Shown: positions 51,082-59,959 of the stretch, in pieces
Layout of the letters: each line of letters opens with the position of its first letter
Numbering within the stretch: position 1 is the first letter of the stretch
Source: Sporomusa silvacetica DSM 10669
GTDB taxonomy: Bacteria; Bacillota; Negativicutes; Sporomusales; Sporomusaceae
Assembly: GCF_002257705.1 (NCBI RefSeq)
Contig: NZ_LSLK01000088.1
Span: 1 to 64,000 of the forward strand
Length of the DNA: 64,000 bases
Reading direction: 5' to 3'
The notes under the pieces: generated by a model
Database searches by the model: none
What the model was told of the DNA's origin: nothing
The model's input: the letters and a program-made list of their open reading frames with translations, nothing else
Made by a program: the position numbers and the translations under genes

Positions 51082-52088
51082 AATCAATTCGAATTTTCGA
51101 TACAACACTGCGCGACGGAATGCACGCCGTCAGTCACCAAATGACGCCAGAACAAATGGCAACCATCGCTGCCCGGCTAGATGCGGCCGGTGTAGATACC
51201 ATTGAGGTAGGTCACGGCGACGGTATCGGTGGATCTTCCATGCAGTACGGTTTTGCCAGAGCTACAGACGAAGAGTATTTTAAAGCGGTTTCCAAAGTTT
51301 TAAAGAAAACGAAGTTTGCTGTTTTGCTAATTCCGGGGATTGGCACAGTAGAAGACTTGGAGGTTGCTATGCAATACGGGTTGAACACCGTACGGGTAGC
51401 TACCCATGTTACTGAAGCCGATACAGGTGAACAGCACATTAAATTTGCCAAACAAAATGGGCTGGAAACCATCGGATTTTTGATGATGTCACATATGGCG
51501 ACACCGGAAAAAGTGGTGGAACAGGCCAAAAAATTTGAAAGCTACGGCGTAGACCGGATCAATATAACCGATTCAGCGGGAGCAATGCTGCCAGTCGAAA
51601 TCAAAATCAGGATTGAGAGTGTACTGGACGCGGTATCTGTTCCAGTGGGTTTTCATGCGCATAACAATTTGGGCCTGGCAATTGGCAATACGTTGGCGGC
51701 GATTGAAGCCGGTGCAACGTCGGTGGATGGCACTGTGCGCGGACTGGGTGCCGGGGCCGGCAATGCCCAATTGGAAGTGCTGACTGCCGCGATGAGCAAG
51801 GCCGGTTATGAGACCGGGGTTGATTTTTATAAACTTATGGATCTGGGAAAAGATATTATTGACAATATAATGGACCGTCCCCAGATTATCAGCAATGATG
51901 CTCTGGCAATTGGTTATGCTGGCGCCTACGGCAGTTTTATGCTCCATAGCCGGCGGGCAGCTGAGAAGTTCGGGGTAGATGCACGTGATATCTTGTTGGA
52001 ACTCGGACGTCGAAAAACGGTAGGCGGACAAGAGGATCTGATTATTGACGTAGCCATCGAACTGGCTAAGAAAAAAGCCGCTTTATAA
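51078..52088 (+). CDS. mhpE: 4-hydroxy-2-oxovalerate aldolase
   Basis: 336 residues. FDTTLRDGMHAVSHQMTPEQ is the class II DRE-TIM metallolyase start. IEVGHGDGIGGSSMQYG, NITDSAGAMLPVEIKIRI, VGFHAHNNLGLAIGNTLAAI with the metal His pair, and VDGTVRGLGAGAGNAQLE follow. The enzyme cleaves 4-hydroxy-2-oxo acids to pyruvate and an aldehyde in complex with the acylating dehydrogenase. Directly followed by IlvD 2, which can generate 4-hydroxy-2-oxo acids from 2,3,4-trihydroxy acids. This gives a complete dehydratase, aldolase, dehydrogenase unit. Confidence 0.9.
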   Translation: MKSIRIFDTTLRDGMHAVSHQMTPEQMATIAARLDAAGVDTIEVGHGDGIGGSSMQYGFARATDEEYFKAVSKVLKKTKFAVLLIPGIGTVEDLEVAMQYGLNTVRVATHVTEADTGEQHIKFAKQNGLETIGFLMMSHMATPEKVVEQAKKFESYGVDRINITDSAGAMLPVEIKIRIESVLDAVSVPVGFHAHNNLGLAIGNTLAAIEAGATSVDGTVRGLGAGAGNAQLEVLTAAMSKAGYETGVDFYKLMDLGKDIIDNIMDRPQIISNDALAIGYAGAYGSFMLHSRRAAEKFGVDARDILLELGRRKTVGGQEDLIIDVAIELAKKKAAL

Positions 52089-52115
52089 ACCACAGCAGAG
52101 GGAGGAATAGATGTT

Positions 52116-53795
52116 ATGGGAAATAGAAGTAACGATATTTTAAACAAACCTGATTGGTGTTTCAACCGGAGTGTATTTAAGTCAGTGGGGTTTTCTGATG
52201 ATGATTTAAATCGGCCTGTTATTGGTATTGCCAACTCCTGGAATGAACTGGTTCCCGGTCATGCCAACCTGCGTCAGGTTGCCGAACATGTGCGCAAAGG
52301 TATTTATCGGGCAGGTGGGACAGTTGCTGAATTCGGCGTTATTGGTGCTTGTGACGGTACAGCTCAGGGGCATGCGGGCATGCACTATATTTTACCGTCG
52401 CGGGACTTAATTGCTAATGATGTTGAGGTTATGGTTGAGGCGCATCGGTTAGATGGTATTGTTTTGCTGGGATCATGTGACAAGATTGTCCCCGGAATGC
52501 TAATGGCGGCTGCCAGACTTAAAATCCCGGCTATTTTCCTGAATGGCGGACCGATGCTTGGTGGTGTAAAATTTGATGGCCGGAAATCTGATTTAACAAC
52601 AATGTCAGAGGCCTTGGGTATGCTAAAAAGTGACAAAATTAGCGGTGAGAGCTATGAGCAGTTAGAGGAACTATGTGGTCCGACCTGCGGTTCTTGCGCT
52701 TTTTATGGTACAGCTAACACCATGTGCTGCATGGCAGAAGCACTGGGAATGTCTCTGCCGGGAGCGGCGCTTGTGCCTGCTGTTTATGCTGATAGGCTGA
52801 GACTGGCAGAAAATACGGGTAAGGCTATAGTATCGTTAGTAACTAGCCAAATAACGGCTGACAAAGTCATTACCTATCAGTCACTGGAGAACGCGATCCG
52901 GGTATTGATGGCTACCGGCGGCTCGACAAATGCCGTTTTACACTTGTCAGCTATTGCGGCAGAACTAGGAATTGAGGCTGAGACTATGATGGATGCCTAT
53001 GACCGGCTCAGTCAGTCGACGCCGCAGATCGCTAAGGTAAATCCGGCCTCGCAGTACGATATGGAAGACTTTCATCAGGCGGGAGGAATCCCGAAGGTGA
53101 TGCAAGAGATTCAGCAATTGCTTAATAATGACAGTCTTACTGTAACTGGTAAAACTGTAGAACAAAACCTGGCAGACTACAAATTTAAATATCCCTTTAA
53201 TCATAACGTAATCAGTACCCTGGATAAACCTTTCGGCACACAAAAGGGGCTAGCTATCTTAAGGGGTAATCTTGCGCCTGATACAGCGGTGACCAAGCCA
53301 GCGGCAATCGACCCTGCTATGCACGTGTTCACAGGCAGTGCTAAGGTGTTTGACTGTGAAGAAACCGCTGAAGCGGCAATATTAAATGGCGATATTACAG
53401 CAGGTGATGTTGTTGTAATTCGCTATGAGGGGCCGAAAGGCGGACCTGGTATGCGGGAAATGTATAAAGCAATGAAGTATCTTTATGGCATGGGATTAGC
53501 CAAGAAGACGGCATTGATTACCGACGGACGTTTTTCAGGCACAAATAATGGCTGTTTTGTTGGACATATCTCGCCGGAAGCGGCTGAAGGTGGCCCGTTA
53601 GCTGCTGTAGAAAATGGTGATAAGATTACCATTGACATTACTAAGGGACTGCTTGAGTTGCATCTTTCAGATGAAGAAATTAGCGCAAGACTGGAAAAAT
53701 GGCAAAGACCTGAACCTAAATTTACCCGCGGTTATTTGGGAATCTATTCCAAGCTGGCAAGTTCGGCTGCTAAGGGTGCTGTAATTAAGCTTTAA
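52116..53795 (+). CDS. IlvD/Edd-family dehydratase 2
   Basis: 559 residues, the most like canonical DHAD of the three. GACDGTAQGHAGMHYILPSR near 77, GSCDKIVPGMLMAA near 120, GPTCGSCAFYGTANTMCCMA near 187, and a C-terminal GGPGMREMYKAMKYLYGMGL and DGRFSGTNNGCFVGHISPEA. Cys at the three cluster positions. It might be branched-chain biosynthetic, but no ilvBN, ilvC or leu genes are adjacent; the neighbours are the mhpF/mhpE-like pair in the same operon. A catabolic role is favoured, biosynthetic IlvD remains possible. Confidence 0.85.
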   Translation: MGNRSNDILNKPDWCFNRSVFKSVGFSDDDLNRPVIGIANSWNELVPGHANLRQVAEHVRKGIYRAGGTVAEFGVIGACDGTAQGHAGMHYILPSRDLIANDVEVMVEAHRLDGIVLLGSCDKIVPGMLMAAARLKIPAIFLNGGPMLGGVKFDGRKSDLTTMSEALGMLKSDKISGESYEQLEELCGPTCGSCAFYGTANTMCCMAEALGMSLPGAALVPAVYADRLRLAENTGKAIVSLVTSQITADKVITYQSLENAIRVLMATGGSTNAVLHLSAIAAELGIEAETMMDAYDRLSQSTPQIAKVNPASQYDMEDFHQAGGIPKVMQEIQQLLNNDSLTVTGKTVEQNLADYKFKYPFNHNVISTLDKPFGTQKGLAILRGNLAPDTAVTKPAAIDPAMHVFTGSAKVFDCEETAEAAILNGDITAGDVVVIRYEGPKGGPGMREMYKAMKYLYGMGLAKKTALITDGRFSGTNNGCFVGHISPEAAEGGPLAAVENGDKITIDITKGLLELHLSDEEISARLEKWQRPEPKFTRGYLGIYSKLASSAAKGAVIKL

Positions 53796-53855
53796 GCAAG
53801 AAACGACTGCTGGCAGAACTTTTCCGAGTACCATGTTGGATGGGGAGGATTAACC

Positions 53856-55793
53856 TTGCAGACAAATAAAATTGCACTTATTGCTCCTAATAAGGATTTT
53901 ACCTTGCGGGCTCTGGATTTATTTAGTGAATGGGGAGAAAAGATCCATGTGGCAGTGGCCTCACGGGAAGATAGTATTGCCATCGCACAGCAGCTCAGCG
54001 AAAGAGGAGCAGATGCACTTATTTGTTATGCGAGCTTTAATGAAACGATAAAAACAACAGTCAATATCCCCACTGTTTCCCTTCGGCCAAGTATGCTGGA
54101 CATTTTGCGGAGTTTGCAAGGGGTCAAGGAATGGTTGGCAAAAAACGGGAAATGGGCCGGTACTCAGCAGACGGTAGGGTTAATCGGAGATGCCATTATT
54201 GCTGAGGCCACAGTTGTGGCTGACATCCTGGGAATTAAGACTACGATCTTGTCTGATATTCGGGCCGGAGAACTATCGGAATTTGCAGCTGTTGTCAAGG
54301 AAATTGCGGATATAGCGGACAGTCAGGGCAGTGAACCAATGTCTACTATGAATGACATTCCTTGTTTTCCAATAACCGTAGGGCATGAAACTGTGTTTAA
54401 GTCGGTACGTCAGGCGCGCGAGTTGATTTTGGCTGGACGTGTGGACAGGGTAAAACTAGAACAGTTTAAGGCCGTCATGGAGTTTACCGGGGAAGGAATT
54501 GTTGCGGTTGACAGCCAACGGCGGATCGCCTACATCAATCATACGGCAGAAAAATTACTCAATAAGAGTAAGGAGCAGGTTGTTGGCTGTCTTGCTGCCA
54601 CTACTTTTCCGGATGTAAATCTTGATGATACATTGCGGTATGGACAAACGAGAGTTGCGGAAATGAATGATGGCAGTGACCAAGGATTTACCTGCCGGAT
54701 TGTACCCATGCTTATCAGTGGACAAACAGTAGGTGCTGTTTTAACGATTGCCGAAGCGCCATTTTCTGCTAAGGACAAAGATAAGGCGAGCAGGGCTCTT
54801 GCTGAAAGTGGCTATAGGGCTACCTATAATTTTGAGGATTTTATCACTGCGAACACCTTCATGAAGGAGACCCTGGAGGCGGCTAAAAGCTATGCGTGTG
54901 TTGACTCAACAATTCTAATTAACGGCGATACTGGTACTGGCAAGGAAATTATTGCGCAAAGTATTCATAACTATAGCCAGCGTTGCCGGGGTCCCTTTGT
55001 TGCTGTTAACTGTGCCGCTTTGCCGGAAAGCCTGTTGGAAAGTGAGCTTTTTGGTTATGAGTGCGGAGCTTTCACTGGTGCTCGTAAAAACGGCAAGAAA
55101 GGCCTGTTTGAACAAGCTGATAAGGGGACGATTTTTCTTGATGAAATAGGTGAAGTCTCCTTAGGTATGCAGGCCAGATTGCTGCGAGTGCTGCAGCAGC
55201 GTGAGATCATGCGGGTGGGCGGTGATAAGGTAATCCCTGTGGATGTGGGTATTATAGCGGCAACGCATAGAAATTTGCCTGACCTAATAGAAAAAGGAGT
55301 ATTCCGCAGAGATCTTTATTATCGCTTAAGTATTTTACAGTTAAGGCTATTGCCGCTTTCGGCCAGACCGGAAGATATACCTTTATTAGTCGAAAATATT
55401 GGTAAAAAACTTTCAGCCAAGCTATTTAAACAATCATTGCAGTTTAGTGCTGGAGCTATAGAGGTTCTGAGGCGTTATCAATGGCCGGGAAATGTAAGAG
55501 AATTAGCGGGTGTTATCGAGCGATTAATAATTCTAAAAAAAGATACCAATGTAACTAGTGATGATGTAAAAAAAGTTTTAGATGTAAGCGACTGCCAGGC
55601 TGATGGTGTTAGAATGGTGCCGAAAGGAACAATGGAAGAAATAGAATATGCCATAATAATGCAGGTTCTGAAAGAAACAGGCAGTCATGAGCAAACAGCA
55701 AAAATTTTAGGGATTAGTACGACGACTATTTGGCGAAAAATAAAACTATTTCAAAATGAAAGAAACGATTTCAATTTGCAACAAATCCAATAA
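53856..55793 (+). CDS. Sigma54-dependent activator with PrpR N-terminal and PAS domains
   Basis: 645 residues from the TTG at 53856 after GGGGAGG. Residues 1-185 are a PrpR_N-type ligand domain (IALIAPNKDFTLRALDLF, ADALICYASF). About 205-300 is a PAS domain (MEFTGEGIVAVDSQRRIAYI). The AAA+ core has Walker A INGDTGTGKEIIAQS near 356, GAFTGA near 404 and Walker B GTIFLDEIGE. A Fis-type HTH ends it (EQTAKILGISTTTIWRKI). It would activate -24/-12 promoters such as that at 55960, just downstream, in response to a metabolite. Confidence 0.92.
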   Translation: MQTNKIALIAPNKDFTLRALDLFSEWGEKIHVAVASREDSIAIAQQLSERGADALICYASFNETIKTTVNIPTVSLRPSMLDILRSLQGVKEWLAKNGKWAGTQQTVGLIGDAIIAEATVVADILGIKTTILSDIRAGELSEFAAVVKEIADIADSQGSEPMSTMNDIPCFPITVGHETVFKSVRQARELILAGRVDRVKLEQFKAVMEFTGEGIVAVDSQRRIAYINHTAEKLLNKSKEQVVGCLAATTFPDVNLDDTLRYGQTRVAEMNDGSDQGFTCRIVPMLISGQTVGAVLTIAEAPFSAKDKDKASRALAESGYRATYNFEDFITANTFMKETLEAAKSYACVDSTILINGDTGTGKEIIAQSIHNYSQRCRGPFVAVNCAALPESLLESELFGYECGAFTGARKNGKKGLFEQADKGTIFLDEIGEVSLGMQARLLRVLQQREIMRVGGDKVIPVDVGIIAATHRNLPDLIEKGVFRRDLYYRLSILQLRLLPLSARPEDIPLLVENIGKKLSAKLFKQSLQFSAGAIEVLRRYQWPGNVRELAGVIERLIILKKDTNVTSDDVKKVLDVSDCQADGVRMVPKGTMEEIEYAIIMQVLKETGSHEQTAKILGISTTTIWRKIKLFQNERNDFNLQQIQ

Positions 55794-55815
55794 AGCTAAT
55801 TAAAGCTTAACTATT

Positions 55816-55858
55816 AAGCCAGGAATATAGTATTAACTATATTCCTGGCTTTCATTTT
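55816..55858 (+). terminator. Rho-independent terminator
   Basis: AAGCCAGGAATATAGT pairs with ACTATATTCCTGGCTT, followed by TCATTTT. Confidence 0.8.
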
Positions 55859-55959
55859 GTAATGGTTATAATATTGGTGTAAATTCAAATTAGTAGTGCT
55901 ATTTCGACAATAGTCTGAGATTGCTATGTTTTTGCGAAAATAAAATCGCAATGAAAACT

Positions 55960-55975
55960 TGGCATGAAAAATGCA
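55960..55975 (+). promoter_or_regulatory. Sigma54 (-24/-12) promoter
   Basis: TGGCATGAAAAATGCA: GG and GC are separated by the required 10 bases, matching TGGCAC-N5-TTGCW at most positions. It lies 36 bases before the kinase gene and right after the gene for a sigma54 activator. Confidence 0.7.
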
Positions 55976-56011
55976 TATACTAATAGATAGAAATGAGGAT
56001 GGAGATATATA

Positions 56012-57259
56012 ATGGAGCGGCTAGCGATTATTGCAGATAACCTAACTGGTGCAAATGATGCGGGAGTACAATTTCGAAAATTTGGTTTTAGTACTCAAGT
56101 TGTACTCAACCACACAGAGCTAATAAACCACTGTACGGGGAGCGATGTGATTTCGATTAATACTAACTCACGTAAGCTCTCGGCAGAGGTTGCATATGAC
56201 CGTGTCTATCAGGTCGGGTCTGCGCTTATTAAACTTGGTTTTCGGCGCTTTTATAAAAAAATTGACTCTACCCTGCGTGGAAATATTGCTGAAGAAATAA
56301 ACGCAACGATGAAATCGCTAGCTCTTACCCTCGCAATTATTGTTCCGTCCTATCCTGCTCATGGCCGAATTGTCGAAAATGGCTATTTGCAGATTGTACA
56401 GGCTTGGGGCGATAACAGCAGTTCGCTTCCTATCTGCTATGTTCCCTCAATAATAAAGCCTGCAGCTGAGACTCCTGTAGCGGTCTTACCATTGGCTGAC
56501 GTACGGCAGGGTGAGAAAAAACTTATGCAAAAATTTACTGAGCTCTACACGGCAGGCATCAGCTTAATTGCGGTTGACGCAGTAACAGATGAAGATTTGC
56601 ATAATATTGCTATTGCTATCAGTAAACTTGCTATTCCTTGCCTCTCCGTCGGCTCTGCCGGTTTAGCAAGTAAATTACCTATTGCCTGGAAGGTGGCTCA
56701 GCAAGAGCATTTGGGATTGCGGCAAGGAACTATGATTGTCGCAGGAACCTTGAATCATGTTACTGCTGAGCAGATAATCAGTGTTTTAGATTATCCCAAC
56801 ACTGAGTTAATTGAGATTCAATCAAATGCAATTTATGATGGCAGCGTAGCGGAAGAATTGCAACAGGTGATAGCCAGGGTGGAGACAGTGTTACATGAAG
56901 GAAGGATTCCAGTAGTTGTAACTGATACGCTGCTTAAAAATCGTAATGACGCCGGGGCGCTAAGTTTGTCAATACAAGTGCAAAAGTATGGTCAGGTAGT
57001 AACCAACTTTCTGGCAGAGATCACCCAGAAAATTGTTAGGAAGCATGGGTTGCGCAATCTCGTTATCTCCGGTGATGGTACGACCACAAGTATTTGTCAT
57101 ACCCTGGGGATTGGATTAATTGATCTCGAACGGGAAATACTGCCTGGTATACCGGTTGGCAAAATAGTTGGCAGCAGTTGTGATGGCGTGCACTTGGTTA
57201 CAAAGGCTGGCGGTTTCGGCAAACGAAATTCACTCCGCAAAGTATTGGAATTGCTATAG
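56012..57259 (+). CDS. Four-carbon acid sugar kinase family (DUF1537)
   Basis: 415 residues. N-terminal RLAIIADNLTGANDAGVQFR is the D(L/N)TGA substrate motif; INTNSRKLS and YKKIDSTLRGNIAEEI follow. The C-terminal nucleotide domain has ISGDGTTTSICHTLGIGLID and DGVHLVTKAGGFGKRNSL. Family members phosphorylate threonate, erythronate or 3-oxo-tetronates. Usual partners PdxA2 or OtnC are absent; instead IlvD 3 and PanB-like 3 follow, so the phosphorylated product may enter a different route. First gene of the sigma54-controlled operon. Confidence 0.87.
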   Translation: MERLAIIADNLTGANDAGVQFRKFGFSTQVVLNHTELINHCTGSDVISINTNSRKLSAEVAYDRVYQVGSALIKLGFRRFYKKIDSTLRGNIAEEINATMKSLALTLAIIVPSYPAHGRIVENGYLQIVQAWGDNSSSLPICYVPSIIKPAAETPVAVLPLADVRQGEKKLMQKFTELYTAGISLIAVDAVTDEDLHNIAIAISKLAIPCLSVGSAGLASKLPIAWKVAQQEHLGLRQGTMIVAGTLNHVTAEQIISVLDYPNTELIEIQSNAIYDGSVAEELQQVIARVETVLHEGRIPVVVTDTLLKNRNDAGALSLSIQVQKYGQVVTNFLAEITQKIVRKHGLRNLVISGDGTTTSICHTLGIGLIDLEREILPGIPVGKIVGSSCDGVHLVTKAGGFGKRNSLRKVLELL

Positions 57260-57283
57260 TGAAAAATTTAGGAGGTTGATTAT

Positions 57284-59014
57284 ATGAGTTGTGGTTGTAG
57301 TCGGAGTCAAAACTTACGAAAAGTCAATTACCAGGGAGATGGCCTGAGATCAGGGATGCAGTGGGAGGATGCGGATCTAGGGAAACTTCAGATTTTGATT
57401 GATACCGTGCATGGTGACAGCCATCCTGGCAGCAGTCACTTAGGTGGACTTGCTGACGAAGCTAAAATTGGTGTTTATGAATCACAAGGTAAACCGGCCG
57501 TGTATGCGGTTACCGATATCTGTGATGGTATTGCTATGGCTCATGATGGAATGAATTATTCCTTGGCCAGCCGGGAAATTATGTCATTCATGTTTGAAAT
57601 ACACGCATTAGCGTCACCTTTTGATGGCGGTATTTTCATGGCATCTTGTGATAAATCGGTGCCGGCGCAATTAATGACTATGATGCGTCTGGATATGGCT
57701 ACTCTCCATGTTACCGGCGGTTCCATGCTCAGCGGCCCTAATTATATGTCTTCCGAAATTCTCTATGGAGCTGGCGATAAGTATGCTAAGGGCGAGATGA
57801 CAGAGCAGGAATTGATGTATTATTCCCGTAACTGCTGTCCCAGCGCTGGTGCTTGCCAGTTTATTGGCACAGCAAGTACTATGCAATGTATGTCAGAGGC
57901 ACTTGGCTTAGCCTTGCCGGGCAATGCTCTGGCTGCTGCGTACACTACCCATCTGACCCGTTTTGCCCGTAGAGCCGGACGGCAAATTATTCAAAATGTA
58001 AAAGATTCATTGATTCCCCGTAAATTTATCAGCAAAAAGAACTTCATGAATGCATTGATGGTTCACGCGGCGCTAGGCGGCTCAACCAACGCAATGCTGC
58101 ATTTGCCGGCAATTGCCCGCGAAGTGGGAATTGCTATTGAACAGCAGGAGTTTGATGCTATTAACCGTGAGGTTCCGGTGCTTGTCAGCCTCAAAACAGG
58201 TGGGCAGTGGCCGACCGACCTGTTTTGGTATGCAGGCGGCGTACCGGCACTGATGCGTGAGCTGAAAGATATGCTGTATCTTGATGCCATGACTGTTACC
58301 GGCAAAACTGTTGGTCAAAACTTGGACGACCTGGAAGCCGTTGGTTGGTTTAATGAAGTAAACAGCTATTTAGCCAACTATAAAGTCCAGGCTGGTGATA
58401 TTGTAAAAACCCGCAAAAACCCTGTCAAGCCTCAAGGCAATATCAAAGTCCTTAAAGGCAATCTGGCACCAGAAGGGGCAGTCATTAAGTTATCTGGTGT
58501 TGATGAGGCCATCCACAACTTTACTGGTACGGCGAGGGTGTTTGACTCTGAAGAAGAGGCTGTCGCTGAGCTGCTGGATGGGAAAATTGGTCCGAAAACA
58601 GCGGTATTCATTCGGTTTGAAGGGCCTAAAGGTTCTGGTATGCCTGAAATGCTGCGGACAACAGAAGCATTGTGGAATATGCCGGAACTGTCAAATAGCG
58701 TAGCTTTGTTTACTGACGGACGTTTTTCTGGCGCTACCAGAGGCCCGGCTGTAGGTCACATTGCTCCTGAAGCAGTTGAAGGCGGTCCCATTGCTTATCT
58801 GGAAGATGGCGATATGATTAAGATGGATGTTGCCGCCCGGAAGCTTGATATTGTCGGTATTAAGGGCAAACCCGCTACTCCGGAAGAGGTAGCGGCAGTG
58901 TTGGCAGAACGAAAAAAGACGAAGGTATTCCCGGTGAAAGAAACAACACCATTACTAAGAATGTACAAGAAATTAGCTCGTACCTGTACTGAAGGAGCAG
59001 GATTAGATATTTAA
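57284..59014 (+). CDS. IlvD/Edd-family dehydratase 3 (sugar-acid type)
   Basis: 576 residues. Unlike the other two it begins with a Cys-rich MSCGCSRSQNLRKVNYQGDG and an LRSGMQW motif, which resembles sugar-acid dehydratases (arabinonate/xylonate clade). Cluster sites: DICDGIAMAHDGMNYSLASR near 78, MASCDKSVPAQLMTM near 120, CCPSAGACQFIGTASTMQCM near 184. The C-terminus has FEGPKGSGMPEMLRT and DGRFSGATRGPAVGHIAPEA. It should convert a polyhydroxy acid to a 2-oxo-3-deoxy acid. It lies 24 bases after the kinase and 70 before PanB-like 3. Confidence 0.88.
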   Translation: MSCGCSRSQNLRKVNYQGDGLRSGMQWEDADLGKLQILIDTVHGDSHPGSSHLGGLADEAKIGVYESQGKPAVYAVTDICDGIAMAHDGMNYSLASREIMSFMFEIHALASPFDGGIFMASCDKSVPAQLMTMMRLDMATLHVTGGSMLSGPNYMSSEILYGAGDKYAKGEMTEQELMYYSRNCCPSAGACQFIGTASTMQCMSEALGLALPGNALAAAYTTHLTRFARRAGRQIIQNVKDSLIPRKFISKKNFMNALMVHAALGGSTNAMLHLPAIAREVGIAIEQQEFDAINREVPVLVSLKTGGQWPTDLFWYAGGVPALMRELKDMLYLDAMTVTGKTVGQNLDDLEAVGWFNEVNSYLANYKVQAGDIVKTRKNPVKPQGNIKVLKGNLAPEGAVIKLSGVDEAIHNFTGTARVFDSEEEAVAELLDGKIGPKTAVFIRFEGPKGSGMPEMLRTTEALWNMPELSNSVALFTDGRFSGATRGPAVGHIAPEAVEGGPIAYLEDGDMIKMDVAARKLDIVGIKGKPATPEEVAAVLAERKKTKVFPVKETTPLLRMYKKLARTCTEGAGLDI

Positions 59015-59084
59015 GGCAGTATTTGCTTTTTTCGATGACTAAGTCCGACTAACTTTATAGAAAAAATGAAAAGAGGCGGTATTT

Positions 59085-59936
59085 ATGGCAAAGAAGACAA
59101 TTAATGATTTTGCTCAAATGGTGGAAAAGGGTGAAAAAATCGTATATCTTACGGCTTATGACTATCTCACTGCCAAAATGGAAGAAAAAGCTGGCGTGGA
59201 TATGATCCTTGTCGGTGATTCTCTCGGTATGGTAAGTTTAGGCTATGATACAACTTTCCCGGTAACTATGGATGACATGATTCGCCATTGTTCGGCTGTC
59301 CGTCGCGGCGCACCGAATACCTTTATTGTTGGCGATATGCCATATATGTCTTACCAGACTTCAAATGAGCAAGCTATTGCTAATGCCGGTCGTTTTATAA
59401 AAGAAGCCGGTGCCGATTGCATCAAACTTGAAGGCGGCGGCCCGATGATTGCTGAGCGGATTAAAGCCATCCAACAGGCTGGTATCCTGGTTATGGGTCA
59501 CATCGGCTTGACACCGCAGCTTATGGGGCAAATCGGTGGTTACAGAGCCCAGGGTCGCAGCTCGGCTGCTGCCATGAAGATTGTCAATGAGGCCAAAGCG
59601 GTTGAGGCGGCAGGTGCCTTTAGTATTCTAGTGGAGGGTATTCCTACTGCTGTCGGCAAAGCTATCACCGAAAGAGCCGGAATTCCCATCCTGGGCATTG
59701 GTGCTGGTTCTTATACTCACGGTCAACTGCTCATTTATGCGGACATGGTCGGCATGTATGATAACTTCACACCGAAATTTGTTAAGAAATATGCCAACGT
59801 TGGTGAAGTCCTGATAAATGCATTTAAAGAATATACGGAAGAAGTCAGACAGGGTCAATTTCCGATTGATGATGAACATACCTATAAGATGAGTGATGCC
59901 GAAGTCAAAGAATTTTTAGCAGCATTGAATAAATAA
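59085..59936 (+). CDS. PanB-like oxo-acid hydroxymethyltransferase/aldolase 3
   Basis: 283 residues, about 95% identical to the product of 39578 (I counted about 14 differing residues, most in the last 40). Catalytic and metal motifs are the same: LVGDSLGMVSLG, VGDMPYMSYQT, CIKLEGG, LVEGIP and GIGAGSYTHGQ. Long blocks of DNA are also identical, so a recent duplication or gene conversion is likely. It follows IlvD 3 as PanB-like 1 and 2 follow IlvD 1. Role as for the paralog: probably methylene-THF-linked retro-aldol cleavage of a 2-oxo acid. Followed 23 bases later by MFS 2. Confidence 0.87.
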   Translation: MAKKTINDFAQMVEKGEKIVYLTAYDYLTAKMEEKAGVDMILVGDSLGMVSLGYDTTFPVTMDDMIRHCSAVRRGAPNTFIVGDMPYMSYQTSNEQAIANAGRFIKEAGADCIKLEGGGPMIAERIKAIQQAGILVMGHIGLTPQLMGQIGGYRAQGRSSAAAMKIVNEAKAVEAAGAFSILVEGIPTAVGKAITERAGIPILGIGAGSYTHGQLLIYADMVGMYDNFTPKFVKKYANVGEVLINAFKEYTEEVRQGQFPIDDEHTYKMSDAEVKEFLAALNK

Positions 59937-59959
59937 TAACTAAAACAAAGGAGGCTATT

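Noticed and set aside
37116..58318. Antisense frames over the dehydratase and PanB-like genes
   Set aside because: Long but produced by GC-balanced third positions of strongly coding plus-strand genes; no motifs or ribosome sites.
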